Origin: Alphaproteobacteria bacterium
GTDB taxonomy: Bacteria > Pseudomonadota > Alphaproteobacteria > MPNO01 > UBA2964
NCBI GenBank assembly: GCA_012103315.1
Contig: WLWZ01000017.1
Span: 16,909-80,908 of the forward strand
Length of the DNA stretch: 64,000 nt
Direction: 5' to 3'
Positions 9,884 through 18,949 of this stretch are shown here, piece after piece. The notes under the pieces are model-generated. The model had not been told where the DNA came from. It ran no database searches and worked only from the letters and a program-made list of their open reading frames with translations. A program made the position numbers and the translations under genes. How positions within the stretch are numbered: the stretch's first letter is position 1; every line of letters begins with the position of its first letter.

Positions 9884-10902
9884 CTCTCCGCGTCGATCAG
9901 CTTGTCGAGCAGGCGGCGGGCCTGGAGAACGCCGGCATCGGCATTGATATCGATGATCGCCTTTTGCGGGCCGGCGCGTTCCATACGGTCCTGTTGGGTC
10001 TCGATAATGATCACGTCTTCACCAAAGGCGGTGCTGGTGGCTTTGGCGAGCTTCTCGGTCAGCGCGTCCTCATCTAGCCGGAAGTCGCGCGCGTGATGCC
10101 AGAAATAATGGGTTGAGCTTTCGGTCTCCGGCGTCAGCGTGTGGTTGGAAAACATGGTGATGCCCTGTGACCGGTCGCCATCGGTCGCGCCGGTGTCGGC
10201 GATGGCGCAGCCGACATCGATCATGAAATGCGATGGCTCCTGATAATGGATGAGCTGCCAGCGATCGACATCCACCCCTTCCTCAAAGCCGCCCGCCATC
10301 TGGAACATGGGTGCCACCGGCTCGCCAAATATCCAGCGTTCGACATGCACCTTGTCCTCCTCATGCCGGACTTTCACGGGGAAGTTCGCGACACCGTCGG
10401 TGCCAAGCGTCGTGGCATGGACATAGGCGACATGCGACAGATCAAGCAGATTATCGATCAGCAACCGATAGCTGCCTTTGACATAGAAATAATCGCCGAC
10501 CGCGACCCAGTCAGGATCATCATTCCAATGGAAATCGGGGATCAGTGCTTCATCAGCCAACGCCGGATCGCCCGGCCAGATCCAGATATAGCGATATTTC
10601 TCAGCAACCGGATAGGCTTTGACCGCCGCGCCCGGCGGGACTTTGGCTTGGCCCGGCACAGTGACGCAGACGCCTTTATTGTCATATTCCAGCCCGTGAT
10701 AGGGGCACTGGATACAGCCATCGACTATTTTGCCTTCCGACAGCGCCATATAGCGATGGGCGCAGCTATCCTCCAGCGCCACCGGGTTGCCCTCGCCATC
10801 GCGAAAGAACACGATGGGCTCATCCATGATGGTGCGCGCGAGGGGCGCATCACCCAGCTCATGGTTCCAGGCGGCGACATACCAGCGATTGCGTAGATAC
10901 AT
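9880..10902 (-). CDS. Rieske non-haem iron aromatic ring-hydroxylating oxygenase, alpha subunit
   Basis: Oxygenase component of 340 residues, close in layout to vanillate O-demethylase-type enzymes. The Rieske [2Fe-2S] ligands are CAH and CPYH (about residues 46-66), and the mononuclear iron ligands sit in DNLLDLSHVAYVH. I place the start at MYLRNRWYVAAW, the normal N-terminus for this group; longer upstream starts add 52 unrelated residues. No reductase partner gene is adjacent, so electrons must come from elsewhere. It is divergent from uvrB across 124 bp. The substrate cannot be told from sequence. Confidence 0.9.
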   Translation of the reverse strand: MYLRNRWYVAAWNHELGDAPLARTIMDEPIVFFRDGEGNPVALEDSCAHRYMALSEGKIVDGCIQCPYHGLEYDNKGVCVTVPGQAKVPPGAAVKAYPVAEKYRYIWIWPGDPALADEALIPDFHWNDDPDWVAVGDYFYVKGSYRLLIDNLLDLSHVAYVHATTLGTDGVANFPVKVRHEEDKVHVERWIFGEPVAPMFQMAGGFEEGVDVDRWQLIHYQEPSHFMIDVGCAIADTGATDGDRSQGITMFSNHTLTPETESSTHYFWHHARDFRLDEDALTEKLAKATSTAFGEDVIIIETQQDRMERAGPQKAIIDINADAGVLQARRLLDKLIDAES

Positions 10903-11026
10903 ATCTTTATCTTTTTGCAGCGAAGCTCTGGATTGATCATACCCAAAAACTGCATATTTGCAGCATAGGAGTCGGCAATTTTCGGGTAGGCTGGAATTAT
11001 TGCCAGAGAGAAGCATATAAAGAGCT

Positions 11027-13180
11027 ATGAATACCGTTCTCGCCGACCGTCCTGCCACTGGTGCGCCAGCTGATTTTGAACTCGTTTCGGATTTCGAACC
11101 GGCGGGGGATCAACCACAAGCTATCACCGAGATTATTGGCGGCATCAATTCTGAGGAGCGCGATCAGGTACTGCTCGGTGTCACCGGCTCGGGCAAGACC
11201 TTCACCATGGCCAAGGCGATCCAATCGCTGGGCCGCCCTGCTTTGATCCTGGCGCCCAACAAAACCCTCGCGGCGCAGCTCTATGGCGAGATGAAAACGT
11301 TTTTTCCCAATAATGCGGTCGAGTATTTCGTCTCCTATTACGATTACTATCAGCCGGAAGCCTATGTGCCGCGCACCGACACCTATATCGAGAAAGACGC
11401 GTCGGTAAATGAACAGATCGACCGGATGCGGCATGCAGCAACGCGGTCGCTGCTCGAAAGACGCGATGTGATTATCGTCGCCTCGGTGTCCTGCATCTAT
11501 GGTATCGGCTCGGTCGAGACCTATTCGGAAATGACGATACGTTTGAAGGTTGGTGATACGGCGGAGCGCGGTGCCATGCTGCGGCGCTTTGTCGAGCTGC
11601 AATATCGTCGCAATGATCAGAACTTTACCCGTGGCGCGTTTCGGGTGCGGGGCGATCTGGTTGAAATCTTCCCGGCACATTATGAGGATCGCGGCTGGCG
11701 GCTATCGCTGTTTGGCGATGAGATTGAATCGATCCATGAGTTTGATCCGCTGACCGGTGAGAAAACCGGCGAGCTGGAGCAGGTTACGATCTATCCGAAC
11801 AGCCATTACGTGACCCCCAAACCAACGCTGCAGCAGGCCACCAAAGGCATCAAACAGGAACTCAAGACGCGGCTCGCCGAGCTGCAAAAGGAAAATAAGC
11901 TCCTCGAAGCGCAGCGGATCGAGCAGCGCACGGTGTTTGATCTAGAGATGATGGAGGCCACCGGTCATTGTGCCGGAATTGAGAACTATTCCCGCTATCT
12001 CACCGGACGCGCCCCCGGTGAACCGCCCCCGACATTGTTCGAGTATCTACCGGAAGACGCGATGCTGGTGGTCGATGAAAGCCATGTCACCGTGCCGCAG
12101 ATCGGCGGCATGTTTAAAGGCGACTTTGCCCGCAAAACCACCTTGTCAGAGTTTGGCTTCCGCCTGCCCTCCTGTGTCGACAACCGACCGCTCAAATTCG
12201 AGGAATGGGAAGGGATGCGACCACAGACGGTCTTTGTCTCCGCCACCCCTGGGCCGTGGGAGTTGGAGCGCACCGGCGGCGTGTTTGTCGAACAGGTCAT
12301 CCGCCCCACCGGGCTGATCGATCCGGTCTGCATCATCCGCCCGGTCGAAAACCAGGTCGATGACGTCATGGCGGAATGCCGCGAATGTGCCCTCAAAGGT
12401 CAGCGCGTGCTGGTTACGACGCTGACCAAGCGGATGTCAGAAGACCTCACCGAATATATGCAGGAAGCCGGTATCCGCGTGCGCTATCTGCATTCCGATA
12501 TCGATACGCTGGAACGCATTGAGATCATCCGCGACCTGCGGCTCGGCGCGTTTGACGTTCTGATCGGTATCAACTTGCTGCGTGAGGGTCTCGATATCCC
12601 GGAATGCGCGTTGGTCGCGATCCTTGATGCCGACAAGGAAGGTTTTTTGCGATCCCGCACGTCGCTGGTGCAGACCATTGGCCGGGCCGCGCGAAACGTT
12701 GATGGCCGCGTGATCCTCTATGCCGACAATATGACCGGTTCGCTGACCTATGCGATTGATGAAACCAACAGGCGGCGCGAAAAGCAGCAGGCCTATAACG
12801 CCGCCAACGGCATCACCCCGGAAAGTGTCCGCAAGGAAATCGGTGATATTCTGGAATCGGTCTATGAAGGCGATCACTTCACGGTCGATACCGGCGATGA
12901 AGATACAACGCATCTCGTGGGCAATAATCTCGCCTCTCATGTTGCCCATCTAAAGGAGCGCATGCATACCGCGGCCGGTGATCTCGAATTTGAAGAAGCG
13001 GCCCGTCTCCGCGATGAAATCCATCGGTTGGAGACCGTTGAGCTTGGTCTTAGTGACCCCGAACCGGTTGGCCCCAAGCGGCTCGCCGCCAGAATTCGCG
13101 CCGCCGATGCAAATAGTCGTGGCAAATTCCGCAACAAGGCCCAACGTAAGCAAGATGCCAAGAAACGTTTGCGGAAATAG
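11027..13180 (+). CDS. uvrB: UvrABC excinuclease subunit B
   Basis: Damage-verification helicase of nucleotide excision repair; loads on DNA with UvrA and recruits UvrC. The 717-residue length is normal for alphaproteobacteria. Visible parts: Walker A GVTGSGKT (about residues 51-58), the strand-separating beta hairpin [12 protein letters not shown], helicase motifs ([15 protein letters not shown]), and a C-terminal UVR domain ([12 protein letters not shown]) that contacts UvrC. The C-terminus is basic. By eye, I found no GAAC-N7-GTTC LexA site in the 124-bp upstream gap. uvrC lies 2.7 kb downstream on the same strand. Confidence 0.98.
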   Translation: MNTVLADRPATGAPADFELVSDFEPAGDQPQAITEIIGGINSEERDQVLLGVTGSGKTFTMAKAIQSLGRPALILAPNKTLAAQLYGEMKTFFPNNAVEYFVSYYDYYQPEAYVPRTDTYIEKDASVNEQIDRMRHAATRSLLERRDVIIVASVSCIYGIGSVETYSEMTIRLKVGDTAERGAMLRRFVELQYRRNDQNFTRGAFRVRGDLVEIFPAHYEDRGWRLSLFGDEIESIHEFDPLTGEKTGELEQVTIYPNSHYVTPKPTLQQATKGIKQELKTRLAELQKENKLLEAQRIEQRTVFDLEMMEATGHCAGIENYSRYLTGRAPGEPPPTLFEYLPEDAMLVVDESHVTVPQIGGMFKGDFARKTTLSEFGFRLPSCVDNRPLKFEEWEGMRPQTVFVSATPGPWELERTGGVFVEQVIRPTGLIDPVCIIRPVENQVDDVMAECRECALKGQRVLVTTLTKRMSEDLTEYMQEAGIRVRYLHSDIDTLERIEIIRDLRLGAFDVLIGINLLREGLDIPECALVAILDADKEGFLRSRTSLVQTIGRAARNVDGRVILYADNMTGSLTYAIDETNRRREKQQAYNAANGITPESVRKEIGDILESVYEGDHFTVDTGDEDTTHLVGNNLASHVAHLKERMHTAAGDLEFEEAARLRDEIHRLETVELGLSDPEPVGPKRLAARIRAADANSRGKFRNKAQRKQDAKKRLRK

Positions 13181-13220
13181 CATCTGTGCGAAGTGATGGG
13201 GGCGAATTGAGACAAGCTTG

Positions 13221-14201
13221 ATGACGAACCTTTTGATGACCATTAGCGGGCTCGCTCTGCTGCTGTTTGGCGGTGAAGCCCTGATCCGCGGCGCGGTTGG
13301 GCTGGCACGGCGGGCCGGCATCTCGCCCTTTATCGTCGGGCTGACGATCATCGGGTTTGGCACGTCAGCACCAGAGGTCGTGGTCAGTGTCGATGCCGCG
13401 CTTTCTGGTTCACCCGGCATTGCCGTCGGCAATGTCATCGGCAGCAATATCGCCAATATGCTTCTGATTATCGGCGCTGCAGCGGTTTTTGTGCCACTAG
13501 CCGTCCATCCCGATGCGCTCAAGCGCGATGGCACCATGATGGCGTTCGCAACGATCCTGTTTATCGGTATTGCTTTGAGCGGCACCGCGACCTGGTATCA
13601 CGGCGCCATCGCCATCGTCGTGCTCATCTCCTATCTGGCCTATTCGATTTGGTCCGACCGCCAGGGGAATGATGCCACAGCCCAACTACATAGTGACGAA
13701 GGTGACCAGTTACAGTCAGGTCTCCCAGACAAAATGTGGGCCATGCTCCTCGCCCTGGTCATCGGGCTTGGCGCGCTGGTGGCTGGATCGCGTATGGCTG
13801 TCATCGGGGCCTCCGCCATCGCCCGAGAGGCCGGGATCAGCGAAGAGGTTATTGGTATTACGCTCGTCGCCTTTGGGACATCGCTACCGGAGCTCGCAAC
13901 GGCCATGGTTGCTGCCGCGCGCAAACAGGCTGACGTCTGTATCGGAAATGTCATCGGCAGCAATATCTTTAATCTGCTGGGCATTACCGGCGCTGCCGCC
14001 ATCGCGGCGCCCCTGCCCTTTTCCACGGAAGTCATGACCTTCGACATCTGGGTTTTACTGGCCGTCACGGTGTTGTTTTTATGGTTTATGCTGACCGGTC
14101 GCCGTATTCAGCGTTGGGAGGGGGCTGTGCTCCTCGTGCTATATTTCTCCTATATTTCACTGCATTTCATACCCGACGGGATTCTCCCGACGGGGGCTTG
14201 A
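13221..14201 (+). CDS. Calcium/sodium antiporter, CaCA family (YrbG-like)
   Basis: Integral membrane cation antiporter of 326 residues with about ten hydrophobic segments. The two inverted alpha repeats of the family are both present: GFGTSAPEVVVSV with GNVIGSNIANM in the N-terminal half, and AFGTSLPELATAM with GNVIGSNIFNLL in the C-terminal half. The glutamates in the PE motifs are the ion-binding residues. I use the ATG at 13221 rather than the TTG directly before it. It follows uvrB by 40 bp. Confidence 0.93.
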   Translation: MTNLLMTISGLALLLFGGEALIRGAVGLARRAGISPFIVGLTIIGFGTSAPEVVVSVDAALSGSPGIAVGNVIGSNIANMLLIIGAAAVFVPLAVHPDALKRDGTMMAFATILFIGIALSGTATWYHGAIAIVVLISYLAYSIWSDRQGNDATAQLHSDEGDQLQSGLPDKMWAMLLALVIGLGALVAGSRMAVIGASAIAREAGISEEVIGITLVAFGTSLPELATAMVAAARKQADVCIGNVIGSNIFNLLGITGAAAIAAPLPFSTEVMTFDIWVLLAVTVLFLWFMLTGRRIQRWEGAVLLVLYFSYISLHFIPDGILPTGA

Positions 14202-14232
14202 AGCCGCGTCCGCAATCTCGCATTGTCCCAAT

Positions 14233-15003
14233 ATGTCTGACAAACCACTCAAAAACGCCCTTGTCACTGGTGCGGCCCGACGAATTGGCAGCGCTATTGC
14301 ACGCAGCCTCGCCGCGGACGGCTGGTCCGTAGCCGTACATTATCAGGACTCCGCTGAAGATGCCGCGAGCGTGGTAAACGATATTAAGGCGGCGGGGTGT
14401 AATGCGGTTGCCATTCAGGCCGAACTATCGGACGACCGTCAGGCGACGGCTCTGATAGAACAAGCCACCAAAGAAATCGGCCCGATTACCTGTCTGGTCA
14501 ATAATGCATCTGTTTTCGAGCCAGACACAATTGAAACAGCAACGGCTGATAGCTGGAACCGCCATATCCAGGCCAATCTGCAGGCGCCGTTCTTTTTGAC
14601 ACAACGGTTCTCTGAGCTGTTGCCCGATGATCAAACCGGCAATGTCATTAATTTATTAGACCAACGTGTGTGGAATCTGACACCGCACTTTGTTTCCTAT
14701 ACGGTCAGCAAATCCGGCCTCTGGGCGCTAACCCAAAGTCTTGCACTGGCCCTCGCACCGCGTATCCGCGTCAATGGCATTGGCCCCGGCCCCGCTTTGC
14801 CCAGCCCAAGACAGTCGCAAGAACAGTTCGCTGAGCAATGCGCAGATACACCGCTTGGCCAAGGCACCTCTCCGGAAGAAATCAGTCAAGCAGTACAGTA
14901 TATCCTTTCTGCACAATCGATGACCGGTCAGATGATCGCCCTGGATGGCGGACAGCATCTCGGCTGGGCACAGCCCAACGATGATGCCGCACCAGTTGAG
15001 TAA
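14233..15003 (+). CDS. SDR-family pteridine reductase, FolM/PTR1-like
   Basis: NAD(P)H-dependent short-chain dehydrogenase of 256 residues. The glycine motif is TGAARRIG (residues 12-19), the TGx3RxG form that marks pteridine reductases and FolM rather than ordinary TGxxxGxG members. The catalytic YxxxK is SYTVSKSG (Y156, K160). It is followed 60 bp later by folB, supporting a role in reducing dihydropterins or dihydrofolate. Membership of the pteridine-reductase group is inferred from the motif and the neighbour; a general SDR cannot be excluded. Confidence 0.82.
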   Translation: MSDKPLKNALVTGAARRIGSAIARSLAADGWSVAVHYQDSAEDAASVVNDIKAAGCNAVAIQAELSDDRQATALIEQATKEIGPITCLVNNASVFEPDTIETATADSWNRHIQANLQAPFFLTQRFSELLPDDQTGNVINLLDQRVWNLTPHFVSYTVSKSGLWALTQSLALALAPRIRVNGIGPGPALPSPRQSQEQFAEQCADTPLGQGTSPEEISQAVQYILSAQSMTGQMIALDGGQHLGWAQPNDDAAPVE

Positions 15004-15063
15004 TAGAAGAGTTCGTTAAAGATAGTTGAGTACAACAGGTCATAAGACCAAAGGATTAGATAG

Positions 15064-15471
15064 ATGAGTTCTCAAGGCGCTGTTCGTCCACTGCACCAGC
15101 ATGGTCACCCAGGGGTTCGTCATGTGTTTGTCCGCGATTTGGTCATCCCGGCTTTGATCGGTATCCATACGCATGAGAAGGATGGAACACAGAGAATTAG
15201 GGTAAATCTGGACATGGAGGTCCCCGAAGCAGACAACCCCGTCCAAGATCGGCTCTCAGACGTCGTGTGTTATGAAGAAATCGTCGATGGTATCAGAGCA
15301 ATCGTCGATGCGGGCCATATCAACCTGGTCGAAACACTTGCTGAAAAGATCGCAACGCGAATACTTGCGGACCAAAGAATAGATCGCGTAAGAGTTCGAG
15401 TTGAAAAACTCGATATATTCGCCGATGCTGCTAGTGTTGGGGTAGAAATCGAACGTTCCCGTCATCAATGA
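15064..15471 (+). CDS. folB: Dihydroneopterin aldolase
   Basis: Cleaves dihydroneopterin to hydroxymethyl-dihydropterin and glycolaldehyde in folate synthesis. The 135-residue protein contains the family core: RDLVIPALIGIHTHEKDG with the conserved glutamate near the pterin pocket, and VRVEKLD with the catalytic lysine near the C-terminus. It begins with about 18 extra residues. The FolM-like reductase is immediately upstream. folP and fau lie elsewhere in the window. Confidence 0.92.
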   Translation: MSSQGAVRPLHQHGHPGVRHVFVRDLVIPALIGIHTHEKDGTQRIRVNLDMEVPEADNPVQDRLSDVVCYEEIVDGIRAIVDAGHINLVETLAEKIATRILADQRIDRVRVRVEKLDIFADAASVGVEIERSRHQ

Positions 15472-15495
15472 CTTAGTGTTTCAAAATAATCGAAT

Positions 15496-15660
15496 TGTGA
15501 ATTCACAGCAAATTTGTACACACTAAATTTTTTTGTCCTAACCTAATCGATGCTTTTATATTACGACGAAATCTTCATAAAATCTTTATTAAACTGTAAA
15601 CATTTATTAACCGGATTAACAAAAAACAACGAAAAAACAATAACTTAGATAAATGCCTAA
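15496..15660. other. AT-rich intergenic segment with repeats (possible unwinding element)
   Basis: By hand count, 15521-15660 is about 75% A+T. It contains a perfect 12-bp palindrome (TGTGAATTCACA, 15496-15507), two TTTATTAA direct repeats (15585-15592 and 15603-15610) and the start of an inverted repeat (GCCTA-ATTAA-TAGGC, near 15655-15669). No reading frame is credible. Together with the DnaA boxes just downstream it has the form of a replication origin, but a strong uvrC promoter region is the simpler alternative. Confidence 0.45.
15514..15522 (+). promoter_or_regulatory. DnaA-box-like 9-mer
   Basis: TTGTACACA matches the relaxed DnaA consensus TTNTNCACA. It is isolated from the main cluster by the AT-rich stretch. 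Confidence 0.4.
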
Positions 15661-15720
15661 TTAATAGGCAAATCGAGATAAACTCAATGATCGCAAGAGG
15701 GTGAGCAAAAGGTGATGAGC

Positions 15721-15755
15721 TTATCTACAGACTTATCCACAGCACTCGTGGACAA
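15721..15755. promoter_or_regulatory. Cluster of three DnaA boxes
   Basis: TTATCTACA (15721-15729, one mismatch), TTATCCACA (15733-15741, perfect consensus) and the reverse-oriented CGTGGACAA (15747-15755, one mismatch) lie within 35 bases upstream of uvrC. They could serve a replication origin, titrate DnaA or regulate uvrC through DnaA. Confidence 0.6.
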
Positions 15756-15848
15756 CATTAAGCATCCGAATTCACCGACACCGACTTTGCCCTTATTCGG
15801 GTTCACGAAAAGCGGTAACACGCTTATTTGGAATACAAAACCAGCCCC

Positions 15849-17735
15849 ATGACCGACGACACAGACAAATCAGTTATACTGGCACCATCGCTAAAACGCG
15901 GCGCCGATATCATTGCGGGCGTCGTCAAAACCCTTAGCGGTAGCCCCGGTGTTTATCGAATGATCGATGAAGACGGCAATCCGCTTTACGTTGGTAAAGC
16001 AAAGAACCTGAAACGTCGCGTCGTGACCTATTCTCGACCGGACAAACTGCCGGTACGACTGCAGCGTATGATTGCCGCCACCCGCACGATGGAGATCGTT
16101 CAAACTCATACCGAAGTTGAAGCGTTGCTGCTCGAAAGCAACCTCATCAAAAAGCTGAAGCCGCGCTACAATGTCATGCTGCGGGATGATAAATCCTTTC
16201 CCTATATCCTTTTGACAACCGGTACTGATTGGCCACAACTCATCAAACATCGCGGCAGTCGATCGCGTGACGGCGAGTATTTTGGGCCCTTTGCGTCAGC
16301 CGGTGCTGTCAATCGAACGCTCGCTGCGTTGCAGCGGGCATTCCCCTTACGCAACTGCTCAGACAATATCTTCGCTGGTCGCACCCGACCCTGTTTGCAA
16401 TATCAGATTAAACGCTGCACCGCGCCCTGCGTCGACCGCATCAGCAGCGACGATTACGGCGCGATTGTCGATGAAGCACGTGACTTTCTCACCGGTGATA
16501 GTCGAAATCTACAGAAAGGCCTGCTGTCCCGGATGGAGAAAGCCGCCGAGGATATGGAATACGAAACAGCAGCAATTTATCGCGATCGAATTAAGGCGCT
16601 AACCCAAATTCAGGCAAAACAGGACATTAACGTCCAAAGTGTCGGGGATGCCGATATTGTTGCAGCCTATGCAGCAAGTGGCCTGGTCTGTATCCAGGTA
16701 TTCTTCTTTCGCAACGGTCAGAATTTTGGCAACCGAACCTATTTTCCAACGCGGGCCACTGGCTTGCCTATTGCTGATGTACTTGCCGCTTTCCTCGGAC
16801 AATTCTACTCGGACAAAACTCCACCGCCGACCATTCTAGTCAATGAAACGCCGCCAGAACGCGACCTAATCGCTAATGCTCTCTCAGTTCGAGCTGACCG
16901 CAAGGTAACACTCAGTAAGCCTTCTAGAGGCTCTAAACGGACATTAGTCGAACACGCTCAGGCCAATGCCCGGGAAGCACTGGCTCGGCGACTGGCGGAA
17001 AGCGGCACCCAACGGCGATTGCTCGAGGGACTTACTGACGCTCTATACCTTGACTCTCCGCCACAGCGCATCGAGGTATACGATAATAGCCATATATCCG
17101 GCACCAAAGCCGTCGGCGGCATGATTGTTGCGGGCCCAGACGGGTTAATGAAGCAGGCCTATCGCAAGTTCAACATCAAGGATCAAAGCCTGGAGCCCGG
17201 CGATGATTACGGCATGATGCAGGAAGTTCTAACCCGCCGGTTTCAACGAGCACAACGCGAAGATCCCGACCGGCAATCAGGGAATTGGCCTGACCTCGTT
17301 CTAATCGACGGTGGCCAAGGACATCTCAAGGCCGTCTGCGAGGTTATGGCCGAGTTGGCTATCGACGACATCCCAATCGTCGCCATCGCCAAGGGACCGG
17401 ACCGTGATGCTGGGCGCGAACGGTTTTTTATGCAGGACAAGCCGTCCTTTATGCTGAAACCCAACGACCCTGTTCTATATTTCCTGCAGCGGCTACGCGA
17501 TGAGGCGCATCGTTTTGCCATTGGAAGTCACCGGGCCCGCCGCAAGAAGGCCATCGGCGAGTCACCACTTGATGAAATCGCCGGCGTAGGTGCCAACCGC
17601 AAGCGCGCTCTGCTACATCACTTTGGGTCAGCCCGCAGCGTTGGGGGTGCGGGCGTCGCTGATCTCGAAGCTGTGAACGGAATTAGCGGTCCTATGGCAA
17701 AAAAGATTTATGACCATTTCCATCCTGACGGTTAA
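15849..17735 (+). CDS. uvrC: UvrABC excinuclease subunit C
   Basis: Makes both incisions around a DNA lesion after UvrB loading. The 628-residue protein has, in order, the GIY-YIG nuclease (GSPGVYRM ... LYVGKAKNLKRRV, near residues 30-60), a UVR motif (DMEYETAAIYRDRI), the RNase H-like nuclease (EVYDNSHISGTKAVG ... LVLIDGGQGHL) and a tandem helix-hairpin-helix at the end (IAGVGANRKRALL; VNGISGPMAKKIY). I chose the ATG at 15849 over a TTG 7 codons upstream. The upstream 377 bp are noncoding and hold DnaA boxes. Confidence 0.97.
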   Translation: MTDDTDKSVILAPSLKRGADIIAGVVKTLSGSPGVYRMIDEDGNPLYVGKAKNLKRRVVTYSRPDKLPVRLQRMIAATRTMEIVQTHTEVEALLLESNLIKKLKPRYNVMLRDDKSFPYILLTTGTDWPQLIKHRGSRSRDGEYFGPFASAGAVNRTLAALQRAFPLRNCSDNIFAGRTRPCLQYQIKRCTAPCVDRISSDDYGAIVDEARDFLTGDSRNLQKGLLSRMEKAAEDMEYETAAIYRDRIKALTQIQAKQDINVQSVGDADIVAAYAASGLVCIQVFFFRNGQNFGNRTYFPTRATGLPIADVLAAFLGQFYSDKTPPPTILVNETPPERDLIANALSVRADRKVTLSKPSRGSKRTLVEHAQANAREALARRLAESGTQRRLLEGLTDALYLDSPPQRIEVYDNSHISGTKAVGGMIVAGPDGLMKQAYRKFNIKDQSLEPGDDYGMMQEVLTRRFQRAQREDPDRQSGNWPDLVLIDGGQGHLKAVCEVMAELAIDDIPIVAIAKGPDRDAGRERFFMQDKPSFMLKPNDPVLYFLQRLRDEAHRFAIGSHRARRKKAIGESPLDEIAGVGANRKRALLHHFGSARSVGGAGVADLEAVNGISGPMAKKIYDHFHPDG

Positions 17736-17805
17736 GATGGTATCCGCTATAGCCAGAGTGTTTACCGTGCCTGGGGGCGCGGGTTGAGATGATCAGGTCG
17801 GACAT

Positions 17806-18396
17806 ATGCTGACGAATATTCCAATGCTGTTGACGCTATTCCGGATCGCTGCCATTCCGGGCGTCGTCGCCTTACTGTACTTGGACACGAATCTCGGCCG
17901 CTACCTCGCCTGCACCTTGTTTGGCATCGCCGCGATTACCGATTTCTTCGACGGTTACCTCGCCCGCGCTTGGAGCCAACAATCCAAAATGGGGCAATTT
18001 CTTGATCCCGTTGCCGACAAACTACTTGTGGCCGCCGCCTTATTGATGATGACAGGGTTTGGACAGATAAGCGGACTCATCATCCTGCCTGCCATGGTGA
18101 TTCTGTGCCGTGAGATCATGGTTTCGGGTTTACGAGAGTTTCTAGCCGAAATCCGCGTTGGCGTGCCGGTCAGCACACTGGCTAAATGGAAGACGACGCT
18201 GCAGATGTTCGCCATCGGATTCCTGATGGTTGGCGATGCGGGACCTGAATTGCTACCGACCCGCCTAATCGGTGAAACCGGCCTGTGGATCGCCGCTGTC
18301 TTGACCCTCATCACGGGTTATGACTATCTGCACGCTGGATTGCGGCACATGGAAACAACAGACGATCCGGGGGACGGCCTACACCATAAGGGGTAA
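17806..18396 (+). CDS. pgsA: CDP-diacylglycerol--glycerol-3-phosphate 3-phosphatidyltransferase
   Basis: Inner-membrane enzyme that commits CDP-diacylglycerol to phosphatidylglycerol and cardiolipin synthesis. The 196-residue protein has four to five hydrophobic segments and the CDP-alcohol phosphotransferase signature spread over residues ~45-70 (DFFDGYLAR then GQFLDPVADK), whose aspartates bind metal and substrate. It follows uvrC by 70 bp, a neighbourhood common in proteobacteria, and is followed 29 bp later by mobB. Confidence 0.95.
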   Translation: MLTNIPMLLTLFRIAAIPGVVALLYLDTNLGRYLACTLFGIAAITDFFDGYLARAWSQQSKMGQFLDPVADKLLVAAALLMMTGFGQISGLIILPAMVILCREIMVSGLREFLAEIRVGVPVSTLAKWKTTLQMFAIGFLMVGDAGPELLPTRLIGETGLWIAAVLTLITGYDYLHAGLRHMETTDDPGDGLHHKG

Positions 18397-18425
18397 GGCC
18401 GGGAATACCCCCGGAGACCAGAAAC

Positions 18426-18947
18426 ATGAAGACATTTGGGTTCGCAGGTTGGAGCGGCAGCGGAAAAACGCGCTTAATCGTACGGCTATTGCCGGAACTG
18501 ATCAGCCGCGGCTTCAGTGTGTCGACCATTAAACACGCGCACCACAATTTCGACATCGACCAGCCCGGTAAAGACTCCCATGAACATCGTGAGGCCGGCG
18601 CCTCTGAGGTTATGATTGCCTCCGAAAAGCGCTGGGCCTTGATGCACGAACATCGCGGTGCAGCCGAACCCGATGCCAACGCGTTGATCGCAGAAATGAC
18701 ACCGGTTGATCTGGTTCTCATTGAAGGGTTTAAAACCCACGCCCACCCCAAATTGGAAATCCACCGAACGACCCTCGGCAAGCCCCTCCTCTATCCGCAG
18801 GATCCGCAAATTGTTGCTATTGCCAGCGATAAGGTTCTAACGGACCTGGTCTTGCCGAACTTCGAGGTGGAGGACATTCAATCGATTGCCGACTTTATCG
18901 AGCAACATTGCGACCTAACCCGCCCGGCAATCCCCGGAGTGGCTTGA
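18426..18947 (+). CDS. mobB: Molybdopterin-guanine dinucleotide biosynthesis protein MobB
   Basis: Small GTPase-like adaptor that assists MobA in attaching GMP to molybdopterin. The 173-residue protein has Walker A GWSGSGKT at residues 8-15, and later VDLVLIEGFK, the family's second conserved block. It ends 2 bp before moeA, clearly in one operon. mobA itself is not in the window. The guanine-dinucleotide branch serves DMSO-reductase-type enzymes, whereas MsrP in this window uses the unmodified cofactor. Confidence 0.93.
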   Translation: MKTFGFAGWSGSGKTRLIVRLLPELISRGFSVSTIKHAHHNFDIDQPGKDSHEHREAGASEVMIASEKRWALMHEHRGAAEPDANALIAEMTPVDLVLIEGFKTHAHPKLEIHRTTLGKPLLYPQDPQIVAIASDKVLTDLVLPNFEVEDIQSIADFIEQHCDLTRPAIPGVA

Positions 18948-18949
18948 CC

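Noticed and set aside
10903..11026. LexA (SOS) box before uvrB
   Set aside because: No GAAC-N7-GTTC element could be found by eye in the divergent gap.
15607..15619. TTAA pair in the AT-rich gap as a CtrA site
   Set aside because: The spacer is 5 bases, and AT-rich sequence makes TTAA common.
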